A stretch of 64,000 nt of DNA from Candidatus Ruthenibacterium merdavium (GTDB lineage Bacteria > Bacillota > Clostridia > Oscillospirales > Ruminococcaceae): the NCBI GenBank assembly GCA_019119935.1, contig DWWA01000032.1:1-64000 (forward strand). Direction: 5' to 3'. The notes beneath the pieces were generated by a model. It did no database searches and had not been told where the DNA came from. It saw only the letters and a list, made by a program, of their open reading frames with translations. How positions within the stretch are numbered: position 1 is the stretch's first letter; each line of letters opens with the position of its first letter. This document shows, piece by piece, positions 41,063 to 49,699 of this stretch. The translations under genes were made by a program, and so were the position numbers.

Positions 41063-42424
41063 ATGGTTAACATTATCATCGGCATTTTGATGATTGCCAG
41101 TTTTCTTGGCCTGGTTTACTATTGCGTCAAGGGTTACAACCTGATGGTCAGCTTTTTCATTATGTCCACACTCTGGGTTATTTTAGTGTTAGTGGGCAAC
41201 GCACTTTCCCCGGTTCCTTCGATGGAAGGCACCACTATTTTAGATGTTGTCAAAACCGTGTATCAAGGCGGTCCTGAAAACTATGCGCAAACAATCCTTG
41301 TTAACATCTTCTTCGGCGCATTTTTCGGCCGCGTACTGATGGATACCGGAATTGCATCCACCTTAATCCGTAAAACCGTAGAATTAGGCGGAGATCGCCC
41401 CAGCCTGACAATGATTTTGTTATGTATTGTCACCGGTGTATGCTTCACCTCGATGACAGGCATCGGGCCGGTTATTTCCATCGCCGTCATCGTTCTTCCC
41501 ATTTTCTTGGCATTAGGCATTCCTTCTCCGATCGCCTTATTCGCCTTTATGGGCTCTATTATGTCCGGCATCTTGCTCAACGTTACTGCGTACGCTCAGT
41601 ACAATGGTATTCTGGCCGGAATTGACCCTCGTTTTGCAGAGGAATATACTTACCAAGACTACTTCTCTTTCGGCATTGCGGCAATGGTAATTGTATTGAT
41701 TGTTGTGCTGAGTATTTCTTTGTTTGCCCTGAATCGCAGCAAACCCGGACACGCTTGGGCCGCTACCACAGGCCGTGCACAAGCTGAAATCAAAGATGCC
41801 CCTTGGTTTTCTTGGATTTCCGTTATTATGCCCGTTGTTCTCATTGTTGCAGTAAAATGCCCCATTATTTTAGCGTTCATCATATCTTCTCTGTATGCCC
41901 TGATTACCTGCGGAAAGATGAAAGACGGGTTTACTAACGTATGCACAATGCTCGCTCGTCAGTTCACGGATGGCGCCACAGACGTAGCTCCTATGATTGG
42001 CTTTTTGCTGGTTTTGTCGATGTTCAATAAAGCTGCTGTTTTCGCCGCACCATATTTTGAAAGCATCATCGGCGGAATCTTTCCCTCCAGTCCGCTCTTG
42101 CTCTGCCTTTTGTTTGCCTTAATCTTCCCGCTGGGCTTCTTCCGCGGCCCCACCACCCTGACCGGATGCGGCACTGCTACCGCAGTTGTGGTACTCTCCA
42201 TTGCTCCGTGGTCTATCCCCTTTATTTATCCCCTGTTCTCCATTACAACTATTATCCCTCAGCACATGGACCTCACCCAGTCTTGGGTGGCATGGGGGCT
42301 CGGTTACAGCAAGGTTGCTTCTAAAGATTTTATGAAGTACTCCATTCCGGCTGTATGGGTATCGGGCATTCTGTGCTGCATCACTGTTTATTTACTTTTT
42401 GGGAGCGCCGCGATTGCAGCATAA
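41063..42424 (+). CDS. Permease of the GntP/CitMHS-like (ion transporter) superfamily
   Basis: A 453-residue membrane protein with about 11-12 hydrophobic segments and a central loop (about 220-245) carrying KPGHAWAATTG. Conserved-looking stretches are FFGRVLMDTGIAS, TSMTGIGPVIS, and GFFRGPTTLTGCGTATA, which resemble gluconate/citrate-type secondary carriers. Solutes of such families are small organic or sugar acids taken up with protons or cations. Directly after a sulfatase gene (87 bp, under the same promoter) it probably imports the sulfated substrate or exports a product. The exact family is uncertain; NhaC/ArsB-like relatives are an alternative. Confidence 0.8.
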   Translation: MVNIIIGILMIASFLGLVYYCVKGYNLMVSFFIMSTLWVILVLVGNALSPVPSMEGTTILDVVKTVYQGGPENYAQTILVNIFFGAFFGRVLMDTGIASTLIRKTVELGGDRPSLTMILLCIVTGVCFTSMTGIGPVISIAVIVLPIFLALGIPSPIALFAFMGSIMSGILLNVTAYAQYNGILAGIDPRFAEEYTYQDYFSFGIAAMVIVLIVVLSISLFALNRSKPGHAWAATTGRAQAEIKDAPWFSWISVIMPVVLIVAVKCPIILAFIISSLYALITCGKMKDGFTNVCTMLARQFTDGATDVAPMIGFLLVLSMFNKAAVFAAPYFESIIGGIFPSSPLLLCLLFALIFPLGFFRGPTTLTGCGTATAVVVLSIAPWSIPFIYPLFSITTIIPQHMDLTQSWVAWGLGYSKVASKDFMKYSIPAVWVSGILCCITVYLLFGSAAIAA

Positions 42425-42477
42425 CACATACTTTTCCGACTTCCTCTTTCACAAATATCATTCAAAGGTTATCCATA

Positions 42478-42506
42478 AAAAAAGAGGGGATATTCCCCTC
42501 TTTTTT
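42478..42506 (+). terminator. Intrinsic terminator of the sulfatase-permease operon
   Basis: A 13-bp stem (42478-42490 with 42494-42506) with a 3-nt loop and a T6 run, 53 bp after the permease stop codon. Confidence 0.92.
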
Positions 42507-42582
42507 ATACGATATTTCCTCAATCCCCCTCCGATGATAAAATCGGTACAAGCTGAGGTAATTTTCTTTTAAAAATATTCTC

Positions 42583-42629
42583 AAAAAAGGCGCGGTGCAG
42601 AACTTTTGATTCTGCACCGCACCTTTTTT
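42583..42629. terminator. Intrinsic terminator of the M18 aminopeptidase operon
   Basis: A stem of about 20 bp with one mismatch (42583-42603 with 42609-42629), with A6 and T6 at its ends, between convergent genes; it serves the minus-strand gene group. Confidence 0.9.
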
Positions 42630-42689
42630 CTATGATCCATTTAAATGCAGCATGAGTGCTGCATCAAGTAACATGTTTCACCCAAAACA

Positions 42690-44102
42690 TCAGCGCTCTT
42701 TGCTGCTCGATTTAAACGCCGCAAATGCGCGGTAGGTCATGTAAACATCCAGTTTGGAAACCAGCTCAAACGGAGAGTGCATCGACAAAACAGGCACGCC
42801 GATGTCAATGGTATCCACCTCGCGCTGAGATACAAATTTTGCAACGGTTCCGCCGCCGCCTTGGTCTACCTTGCCCAGCTCGCCGGTCTGCCACAGAACA
42901 CCGGCCTCATCCAAAATACCGGTGACATAAGCGACCATTTCGGCATCAGCATCGTTTGTGCCGCCTTTGCCGCGCGCGCCCGTATATTTCGTTACACACA
43001 CGCCGCGGTTGAGGTAAGAAGAGTTGTTCTTCTCCGAAACCTCCGGGAATGTGGGATCTACCGCTGCATTGACATCCGCCGACAGGCATTTCGAATTTTG
43101 GAGCATCATGGTATAATTTGCACCTTGAATATCCGCAAGATATTTCAGGAAATGGAAGGTGAAGTCGCTGGCCAAACCGGCTGTGCCGTCGGAACCAACC
43201 TCCTCTTTGTCTGCCAAAATGCAAACCGAGGTATAAGCGGGAGTATCACAATCGATTTCCGCACGCAAAGCCGTGTAACCGCACACGCGGTCATCGTGGC
43301 CATAACCGCCCACCAAGCTGCGGTCAAAGCCGACATCACGCGCCTTTGCCGCCGGAACCGCTTCAATTTCTGCGCGCACAAAATCGCGTTCTGTGATGCC
43401 GTAACGCTCATTCAAAATCTGCATGATGCGCAGCTTCACACGGTTTTTCACTTCTTTATCTTCAAACGGCAGAGAACCGACAATGATATTCAGCTCTTCA
43501 CCCTTCAGACCCTCGTTCAGAGTGCGTTTCGACTGATCGGCCGCCAAATGCGGAAGCAAATCCGTCACACAGAAAACAGGATCGTTTTCCTCTTCACCCA
43601 CGTGAATTTCCACGGTTTCCCCGTTGGTTTTCACAACGACACCGTGCAGGCTCAGCGGCGTAACACCCCACTGATACTTACGGATACCGCCATAGTAATG
43701 GGTTTTGAACAAAGCCAGATCCGTGTCCTCATACAAGGGGTTCGGCTTCAAATCCAAACGCGGCGAGTCGATATGAGCAATCATCAAGCTCACACCGTCC
43801 TGTACGGGACGTGTGCCGATGGTTGCGGCGATCAAAGCCTTTCCGCGGTTGTTGTAATATACTTTATCGCCGGGCTTGTACGCCTCTTTTGCCAAACGGT
43901 CAAAGGGGCGGTAACCTGCTGCTTCCAAGCGCTTCACACCAGCTTTTACTGCTTCGCGCTCAGTTTTCGCTTCGTCCAAAAATGCTTTGTAGTCCTCACA
44001 AAACTCCTGTGCCTTTTCGAGCGCTTCAGGCGCTTCGTCCGCAACATGGGGCTGTGTGAACAACAGCTGCTCTGCCAGCTCCTGTCCTTTTGTTTTGCTC
44101 AT
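42690..44102 (-). CDS. M18-family aminopeptidase (aspartyl aminopeptidase type)
   Basis: A cytosolic zinc aminopeptidase preferring N-terminal acidic residues. The protein has 470 residues, the usual M18 length. Metal ligands are in AHIDSPRLDLKP (near 90), ADKEEVGSDG (near 285) and SMHSPFE near the C-terminus. SYLNRGVCV and TNDADAEMV fit too. The start at 44102 is chosen since AGGAGA lies 9 nt before it; the upstream frame adds 27 unlikely basic residues. It follows the lytic transglycosylase gene by 81 bp. Confidence 0.94.
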   Translation of the reverse strand: MSKTKGQELAEQLLFTQPHVADEAPEALEKAQEFCEDYKAFLDEAKTEREAVKAGVKRLEAAGYRPFDRLAKEAYKPGDKVYYNNRGKALIAATIGTRPVQDGVSLMIAHIDSPRLDLKPNPLYEDTDLALFKTHYYGGIRKYQWGVTPLSLHGVVVKTNGETVEIHVGEEENDPVFCVTDLLPHLAADQSKRTLNEGLKGEELNIIVGSLPFEDKEVKNRVKLRIMQILNERYGITERDFVRAEIEAVPAAKARDVGFDRSLVGGYGHDDRVCGYTALRAEIDCDTPAYTSVCILADKEEVGSDGTAGLASDFTFHFLKYLADIQGANYTMMLQNSKCLSADVNAAVDPTFPEVSEKNNSSYLNRGVCVTKYTGARGKGGTNDADAEMVAYVTGILDEAGVLWQTGELGKVDQGGGGTVAKFVSQREVDTIDIGVPVLSMHSPFELVSKLDVYMTYRAFAAFKSSSKER

Positions 44103-44183
44103 TTTCACATCTCTCCTTTCAGCGCGCTGCCAATGTTTGACCCTGCGCGCCTTTCCTTGGCACGCGGCCGCCTTGCTCGGCAA

Positions 44184-44771
44184 TCAAGCATTGTAAACGC
44201 TCTGATATGATTTATAATTCGCGTTTACCTTGCGGACATAATGATTCATCTGTTCGTAAGGAAACGAGAAAAGCGTTTGTCCGTCGCTGGAATATTCTTT
44301 TTGCTCCAGCAGGGAGTCCACCTTTCCGATGCCGCTGTGATAAGCCGCGGCGGCGGTGGAAATATCCTCGTGATAGCGCGCCATGCACACGGAAAGCAGG
44401 TAAACCCCAAACCGAATATTCGTTTCCGGGTCATACATATCGTCAAAAACAATCGCTTCATCAGGCGCAATCTTTGTTTTAATCCAATCAAAAGTCTGCT
44501 CTGTAATCTGCATCAAACCGCGTGCATCCACGTTAGAAGTGGCATCCGCCCGAAAGCCGGATTCCGTTTTGATAATGCTGTATACCAAATATTCATCTAA
44601 ATGATATTTATCAGCGTAATACTCGACACATTCGCTGTACCTTTTGGGGTACGCCATGCGCTGAATCTTTCCCACGCCGTGCGGCAAAATCAAAATTGAA
44701 GCGATAATCACAGCCGCTGCCACGATACTCAAAGCACCATGTGTAAACCATCTTCTTTTTTTCTCTCTCAT
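44184..44771 (-). CDS. Membrane-anchored lytic transglycosylase (SLT domain)
   Basis: It cleaves peptidoglycan strands, forming 1,6-anhydro ends, on the outer face of the membrane. The protein has 195 residues: basic N-terminus (MREKKRRWF), one hydrophobic anchor (about 12-35), then the SLT domain. The catalytic glutamate is in IIKTESGF near residue 70, followed by GLMQIT near 85, and AAAAYHSGIGKV (the usual AAYNAG). The start at 44771 is fixed by AAAGGAG. It lies 104 bp after coaE. The domain matches the form found with E. coli Slt70. Confidence 0.92.
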   Translation of the reverse strand: MREKKRRWFTHGALSIVAAAVIIASILILPHGVGKIQRMAYPKRYSECVEYYADKYHLDEYLVYSIIKTESGFRADATSNVDARGLMQITEQTFDWIKTKIAPDEAIVFDDMYDPETNIRFGVYLLSVCMARYHEDISTAAAAYHSGIGKVDSLLEQKEYSSDGQTLFSFPYEQMNHYVRKVNANYKSYQSVYNA

Positions 44772-44875
44772 GACGCTCCTTTCTGTGGGGCAAAACTGCC
44801 CAAACATTCAAACTGTGCCGAAAGTTTTCTAAAAAGCGGGCGAATTTTTTAAGCATCATCCTCTTAAAATCAAGC

Positions 44876-45484
44876 TTACACATCGCTTAAAAGCGCCTTC
44901 AAGACATTGTCTGCCTGTCGTTCCAAAGCTTCTTGTGCGCCGCTGTTAGAAATGTGATAGTCTGCACGGCGCAGCAATGCCTCTTCGGGTGTCTGCACGC
45001 TGAGCCGCTCCTGTGCCTGCTCTTTTGAAATGGCGTCGCGGCGCATAATTCGCGCAATGGCCTGCTCCTGCGGGGCTGTCACCACAATCCACCGCTTACA
45101 GTAAGGCTCCAGCGGGCTTCCTAAAATCACCGCTCCGTCCACAAAGCAAATATGGTGTCCTTGTTCAGCATACGTCTTTGCCCGCTCCAAAATGCATTTC
45201 ACAATCGCGGGATGCGTAATCGCATTTAAGCGCTCCGTTTCCTTCTTACTGCAAAAAGCTTTTTGCGCCAATCGTTTCCGGTTGAGCGTTCCGTCTGAGT
45301 TTAAAATGTCACTGCCAAAGCACGCGCTGAGCTCATCCAGCACGGGCGAGCCCCGCTCTACAACTTCGCGCGCCACGGCGTCCGCATCCAGCACAGGATA
45401 GCCGTGCTGTCGATAAAACGCAGACACCGTACTTTTCCCGCTGCCCGAGCGGCCTGTAATGGCAACCAGCAAAGGAAAATTCAT
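44876..45484 (-). CDS. coaE: Dephospho-CoA kinase
   Basis: The last enzyme of coenzyme A synthesis, ATP-dependent. The protein has 202 residues: P-loop GRSGSGKST near residue 11, HGYPVLDADAVAREVV (the dephospho-CoA site), ITHPAI near 90, and the lid segment RIMRRDAIS. It overlaps the threonylcarbamoyl-AMP synthase gene by 4 bp, so the two are likely coupled. Confidence 0.95.
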   Translation of the reverse strand: MNFPLLVAITGRSGSGKSTVSAFYRQHGYPVLDADAVAREVVERGSPVLDELSACFGSDILNSDGTLNRKRLAQKAFCSKKETERLNAITHPAIVKCILERAKTYAEQGHHICFVDGAVILGSPLEPYCKRWIVVTAPQEQAIARIMRRDAISKEQAQERLSVQTPEEALLRRADYHISNSGAQEALERQADNVLKALLSDV

Positions 45485-46503
45485 ACCTGCACCACCTGAA
45501 AGGCCGCCGCACGAAGCAGGCGGTTGTAAACTGCCAAGGAAATTCCGCTTTGCTGCGGGCAGCGTGCGTAAGCCGTTTTCACATGCTTTTCATCCAATGC
45601 GCGCAGCGCCGCAAACAGCCCGTGCGCTTGGGATACTCCGTCCCCCTCTTTTCCGTAAGGAATACAAGCGATGCCGGAAAGCGCTTTTACATCCTCTTCA
45701 AAACAGAGGGCGCAATCGCCTTCTTCGGCATGCGCTTTGACATATTCGCAATACTGCGCAGAGCTGCCTTGAACAATGAGAACGCGCGCATTCGGCGCAT
45801 AGTGTCGATACTTCATTCCCGGAGAAGCCGGCTTCTCGCCTTCCTGCAGCTGATGCAAAACGGCATCAGACAGCTTAACTTCACAGCCCAGAACACGCTC
45901 CAACTCTTCCTTCGTAACGCCGCCCGGCCGAAGCAGCAAAGGCGTTTGTCCGGCCAGCGACACCACGGTCGATTCCACACCGACCTCGCACGTTCCGCCA
46001 TCCACCACCATGGGGATTTTGCCCGCCATGTCCTGCATTACGCTTTCCGCCGTGGTAGGGCTGGGGCTTCCTGATGTATTCGCAGAAGGAGCAGCCAGCG
46101 GCACTCCCGCAAGCGCAATCACCTGCTGCGCCACCGGGTGCGACGGCCAGCGCACCGCCGCTGTCGGCAGGCCGGCGCACACCTCGTCGGCAAGCAACTC
46201 GCTTCTTGGCAAAATGATGGTCAGAGGGCCCGGCCAAAAAGCTTCGGCCAGCGCTTTGGCCTGCGGTGTTACCTTTCTCCAAACCATCGGAAGCATTTCC
46301 ATTGAGGAAATATGTGAAATCAGCGGGTTATCCTGCGGACGCCCTTTTGCCTCAAAAATCTTTTTTACCGCTTGGCCGTTTGTCGCGTCTGCGGCAAGGC
46401 CGTAAACCGTTTCGGTGGGAATGGCTGCAATTTCGCCCTTTTTCAAGTATTCCGCTGCTTGACGGCACACTTCCAAACTTGCTTTTTCACAGCTTGTATG
46501 CAT
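45481..46503 (-). CDS. tsaC: L-threonylcarbamoyladenylate synthase (Sua5 type, two domains)
   Basis: It makes threonylcarbamoyl-AMP for the t6A37 modification of ANN-decoding tRNAs. The protein has 340 residues: YrdC-like domain at about 15-210 (GEIAAIPTETVYGLAADA, RPQDNPLI, WPGPLTIIL, APSANTSGSPSPT) and a C-terminal Sua5 domain (about 230-335, SPGMKYRHYAP). The presence of the second domain makes it Sua5/YwlC type rather than short TsaC. It starts 1 bp after the prfA stop and overlaps coaE by 4 bp. Confidence 0.95.
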   Translation of the reverse strand: MHTSCEKASLEVCRQAAEYLKKGEIAAIPTETVYGLAADATNGQAVKKIFEAKGRPQDNPLISHISSMEMLPMVWRKVTPQAKALAEAFWPGPLTIILPRSELLADEVCAGLPTAAVRWPSHPVAQQVIALAGVPLAAPSANTSGSPSPTTAESVMQDMAGKIPMVVDGGTCEVGVESTVVSLAGQTPLLLRPGGVTKEELERVLGCEVKLSDAVLHQLQEGEKPASPGMKYRHYAPNARVLIVQGSSAQYCEYVKAHAEEGDCALCFEEDVKALSGIACIPYGKEGDGVSQAHGLFAALRALDEKHVKTAYARCPQQSGISLAVYNRLLRAAAFQVVQV

Positions 46504-46504
46504 C

Positions 46505-47578
46505 TTACGCCTCCTGTGCCGATTTCAGCTTTTCCGCACGGTCTGCGGTGATTAGCGCTTGTACTACATCGTCAATATCGCCGTCCATCACAGCATTGAG
46601 TTTATACAAGGTTAAGCCGATGCGATGGTCCGTCACGCGCCCTTGCGGATAATTATAAGTGCGAATCCGTTCGGAACGGTCGCCGGTGCCTACTTGGCTT
46701 CTCCGGTTTTCCGCAATTTCCTGCGTTTGCTTTTGCTGTTCCTGCTCCAGCAGACGGCTGCGCAAAACTTTCAGCGCTTTATCCTTGTTCTTATGCTGAC
46801 TGCGCTCGTCTTGACATTCTACCACCATTCCCGTAGGCAAATGCGTCACACGGATGGCGGAAGATGTTTTGTTGATGTGCTGTCCACCCGCACCGGATGC
46901 TCGGAACGTATCAATCTTCAAGTCGGCAGGATTAATCTGCACATCGACTTCTTCCGCTTCGGGCATGACCGCTACCGTCACGGTAGAGGTATGCACACGC
47001 CCCTGTGTTTCCGTTTCCGGCACGCGCTGAACGCGGTGAACACCGCTTTCAAACTTCATATAGCTGTAAACGCTGTCACCTTCAACGGAAAAGCTAACCT
47101 CTTTGACGCCGCCAAGTTCCGTTTCATTGATACTCAGCACTTCCACCTGCCATCCGCGGCTTTCGGCATACATGGTGTACATACGCTGTAAGCTGTGAGC
47201 GAACAGCGCCGCTTCCTCACCGCCGGCGCCGCCGCGAATTTCCATGATCACGCTCCGGTCGTCGTTTTCATCTTTCGGCAAAAGCAAAATTTTCAGCTGT
47301 TCTTCCAGATCTTCACAGCGCGTTTTATTTTCCTTCCATTCTTCCTGCGCAAGGGCTTTCAGCTCTTCATCGCCGCCCTCGTCCAAAATTTCTTTGGCCT
47401 GCTCCAACGCATCACGGCATTTTCTGTATTCGTCATACGCCTGTGCAATCGGAGTTAAATTTTTATATTCTTTCATCAGCTTTGCATAGCGCCCATTGTC
47501 CTGTATCACGCTGGGGTCCTGCAAAAGACAGTTGATTTCATCGTAACGGGCGCGAACGGCCTGTAATTGTTCTATCAT
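46505..47578 (-). CDS. prfA: Peptide chain release factor 1
   Basis: It recognises UAA and UAG stop codons and triggers peptide release. The protein has 357 residues, normal for RF1. The catalytic GGQ is at residues 231-233 ([18 protein letters not shown]). [13 protein letters not shown] stretch near residue 187 lies at the codon-recognition region, and the coiled-coil N-terminal domain covers about 1-105. It is followed almost without a gap by tsaC and preceded by the DUF951 gene (36 bp). In E. coli prfA is linked to prmC; no prmC is seen here. Confidence 0.97.
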   Translation of the reverse strand: MIEQLQAVRARYDEINCLLQDPSVIQDNGRYAKLMKEYKNLTPIAQAYDEYRKCRDALEQAKEILDEGGDEELKALAQEEWKENKTRCEDLEEQLKILLLPKDENDDRSVIMEIRGGAGGEEAALFAHSLQRMYTMYAESRGWQVEVLSINETELGGVKEVSFSVEGDSVYSYMKFESGVHRVQRVPETETQGRVHTSTVTVAVMPEAEEVDVQINPADLKIDTFRASGAGGQHINKTSSAIRVTHLPTGMVVECQDERSQHKNKDKALKVLRSRLLEQEQQKQTQEIAENRRSQVGTGDRSERIRTYNYPQGRVTDHRIGLTLYKLNAVMDGDIDDVVQALITADRAEKLKSAQEA

Positions 47579-47614
47579 GTTTTCTCTCTCCTTTCCTGTC
47601 GAAAAAAGAGCCTG

Positions 47615-47806
47615 TTATAAAAACTCTTCCCCGCGCTTTACCTTTTTGATATTTTTTTCGATTTTTGCGCGGGGCAGCATCACTTCCCGTCCACAGCCAA
47701 CGCATTGAATTTTAAAATCCATGCCGACGCGCAGCACTAAAAACTCATTCGCGCCGCACGGATGGTTCTTTTTTGTAAAAATATGGTCATTTACTTGGAT
47801 ATCCAT
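47615..47806 (-). CDS. DUF951 family protein
   Basis: A 63-residue protein with a compact zinc-ribbon-like pattern: NHPCGANEF and CVGCGREVML give a Cys, then CxxC. The family is widespread in Firmicutes and often lies near translation or ribosome genes; its role is not known. AGGAG lies 5-6 nt before ATG 47806. It is the first gene of a group continuing with prfA, tsaC and coaE. Confidence 0.88.
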   Translation of the reverse strand: MDIQVNDHIFTKKNHPCGANEFLVLRVGMDFKIQCVGCGREVMLPRAKIEKNIKKVKRGEEFL

Positions 47807-47837
47807 AATTCTCCTACTTTTTCACTTTGATTCGTTT

Positions 47838-47866
47838 ATTATATACCAATCGGAAGCATTTCGCAA
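47838..47866 (-). promoter_or_regulatory. Predicted promoter of the DUF951-prfA-tsaC-coaE group
   Basis: On the minus strand TTGCGA (47861-47866), 17 bp, TATAAT (47838-47843), 30 bp before the DUF951 start codon. Confidence 0.65.
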
Positions 47867-47944
47867 ATATTCGAAAGAGCTTTCACATATATTTACAAAG
47901 GATGCCGAATTCGGCACAAGATGTTTTCACAAGAAAGGATTTTG

Positions 47945-48865
47945 ATGATGAAGTATTTTGCAGAAGGCGCCAATCCCGAAACCATGTTATTCACCCGTGA
48001 ATCTCTGCGGCGCGCACAACGAACCGGTGCCATTTTAGAAAGCCGTGCGCTCAGCTTTGACGCAGGGAAAAATCTGCACTTTGACCTGTCCGGCATTCCG
48101 GCGATTATTCCGCATTTAGAATGTGCCGATGGCATTGCGGAAGGAACCGTGCGAGATATTGCGCTGGTCACCCGCGTAGGGCGGCCTTGCTGCTTTACCG
48201 TTTTGGAGGTTCCCGACGAAGGCCCTGTCATTCTCTCTCGTGCCAACGCACAAAAGCGCTGCAAAGCCGAATACTTAAACCTGCTCACACCGGGCGATGT
48301 GCTTTCCTGCAAGGTTACGCATATCGAACCGTTCGGCGCTTTTTGTGACATTGGCTGCGGCGTATGTGCACTGCTTCCCATCGACAGCTTATCGGTTTCA
48401 CGCATTGCCTCCCCGTCTGACCGCGTTGCAGTGGGACAGGAAATTGAATGTATTTTAAAAAGCCGTGACGCCGAAGGCCGCTTTGTTCTTACGATGAAAG
48501 AGCTGCTCGGCACATGGGAAGAAAACGCGTCGCTCTTTGAAGCCGGAGAAACCGTCGTGGGCGTAGTGCGGAGCATTGAAAACTACGGTGTTTTCGTTGA
48601 GCTTGCCCCGAACCTCGCGGGCTTGGCCGAATGTGTTCCGGGCCTCAGCAAAGGTCAGCTTGTGAGCGTATATATCAAAAGCATTCTTCCCGAACGCATG
48701 AAAATCAAGCTTGCTGTTCTGCGTGTCATTGAAGATAAAAATTTCCGCTTTCCCCTTCGTATTTTTAACGAGGCACGCCACATTGACCACTGGGTTTATG
48801 CCTCCTGCGCAAGCGGCAAAAAAATAGAAACGTCTTTTTCCTCTGCCCCGGCACAGGCGATTTAA
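47945..48865 (+). CDS. S1 RNA-binding domain protein
   Basis: A 306-residue protein with S1-type OB folds. One domain is about residues 115-190 (TPGDVLSCKVTHIEPFGAFCDI to FVLTMKELLG) and a second about 195-260 (EAGETVVGVVRSIENYGVFVEL to KIKLAVLRV). The N-terminal about 110 residues are a separate domain, possibly another degenerate S1 fold. It resembles ribosomal-protein-S1-like proteins of Clostridia rather than full S1. It starts at ATG 47945 (or 47948) after AAAGGA. It is divergent from the DUF951 gene. Role in translation or RNA binding inferred. Confidence 0.85.
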   Translation: MMKYFAEGANPETMLFTRESLRRAQRTGAILESRALSFDAGKNLHFDLSGIPAIIPHLECADGIAEGTVRDIALVTRVGRPCCFTVLEVPDEGPVILSRANAQKRCKAEYLNLLTPGDVLSCKVTHIEPFGAFCDIGCGVCALLPIDSLSVSRIASPSDRVAVGQEIECILKSRDAEGRFVLTMKELLGTWEENASLFEAGETVVGVVRSIENYGVFVELAPNLAGLAECVPGLSKGQLVSVYIKSILPERMKIKLAVLRVIEDKNFRFPLRIFNEARHIDHWVYASCASGKKIETSFSSAPAQAI

Positions 48866-48932
48866 GCAATTCCTTTTTGAAGCCGGAAAAAACTCTACCC
48901 TTTCTCCTCACCGCAAAACAGAAAGAAGTATA

Positions 48933-48961
48933 TTTACAATTTTTTCATTTTGCGGTATGAT
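48933..48961 (+). promoter_or_regulatory. Predicted promoter of the DUF4364 gene
   Basis: TTTACA (48933-48938), 17 bp, TATGAT (48956-48961). The predicted start of transcription leaves a leader of only about 25 nt. Confidence 0.65.
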
Positions 48962-48992
48962 AATCTTATCAAGCCGTAAAGGAGGCGTTTTT

Positions 48993-49577
48993 GTGTCCGG
49001 CAACGCTTTTACCGCCAACGTCAAACCGGGCGGGCTCACCAACTCTACACAGATCCGCATTTTGCTTTGTACCCTGGTTGCATACGCGGCGCACCCGCCC
49101 AAAAAAGAAGAGCTGGAGCAGGCGCTTTTGAAAGAAGCACTTGTCAATTACTTTGAGCTGGCTTCATCCCTTTCAGAACTGGAAAGTCAAGCGCTCGTAT
49201 CTGTCGACGAAGAAGGCTATTACCACATCACTCAAGAGGGAGAGGCCATTGTGCAGACATTGCGCGGAGATGTGCCAACAAGCGTGCAGGAGTGTGCGCA
49301 GAAGGCATTGCGCAGCACGCAGAAAGCCACGAGAAACTTGCAGGATTATCAAGTGGATATCACACCCTGCCAAGACGGTTTTTATCTGTGCTGCTCCATC
49401 GAAGAAGGCGGCATAGAGTTGTTTTCTGTAAAGATCTACATGCCCGATTTTGAAACGGCGCAAAAGGCAAAAATCCATTTTATCGAAAACGGAAGCGATA
49501 TTCACAAGCTTCTTTTAAGCACGCTCACCGGTTCGGACCGGCTGGTTCAAATGCTGTTAAAAGGCGTTACGCTGTGA
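48993..49577 (+). CDS. DUF4364 family protein
   Basis: A 194-residue protein common in Clostridia, of unknown function. The N-terminal half looks like a winged helix region (STQIRILLCTLVAYAAHPPKKEEL, then VNYFELASSLSELESQALVSVDEEGYYHITQEGE), suggesting a DNA- or protein-binding fold. The C-terminal half is an alpha/beta domain (ITPCQDGFYLCCSI). The start is GTG at 48993: AAAGGAGG lies 7 nt before it, while the ATG at 48957 overlaps the promoter. Confidence 0.85.
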   Translation: MSGNAFTANVKPGGLTNSTQIRILLCTLVAYAAHPPKKEELEQALLKEALVNYFELASSLSELESQALVSVDEEGYYHITQEGEAIVQTLRGDVPTSVQECAQKALRSTQKATRNLQDYQVDITPCQDGFYLCCSIEEGGIELFSVKIYMPDFETAQKAKIHFIENGSDIHKLLLSTLTGSDRLVQMLLKGVTL

Positions 49578-49615
49578 TTATGGTATAGTTGATGCCGCAA
49601 GATATCTAAATTTAC

Positions 49616-49653
49616 AATTCACCGCCCCTTACAAAAGGAGCGGTGATTTTTTT
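49616..49653 (+). terminator. Intrinsic terminator after the DUF4364 gene
   Basis: ATCACCGC/GCGGTGAT-type stem with one internal mismatch (about 49619-49647) followed by seven T. It is convergent with the sugar transferase gene. Confidence 0.85.
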
Positions 49654-49699
49654 GCGGCACCGCCTGTGCTTTAATGTGTGAGCTGTGCGGTATTCGGCT

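Noticed and set aside
42777-44210. 477-codon open frame on the plus strand opposite the M18 aminopeptidase
   Set aside because: It mirrors the real gene in the opposite strand; the encoded protein is Cys/His/Arg-rich with no recognisable domain and no ribosome site, as expected for codon-biased antisense.
47907-47920. GAATTCGGCACAAG, similar to an EcoRI cDNA-library adapter
   Set aside because: It differs at one base from the common adapter, lies in a natural palindrome, and the flanks read as normal genomic promoter regions on both sides; vector contamination is unlikely.
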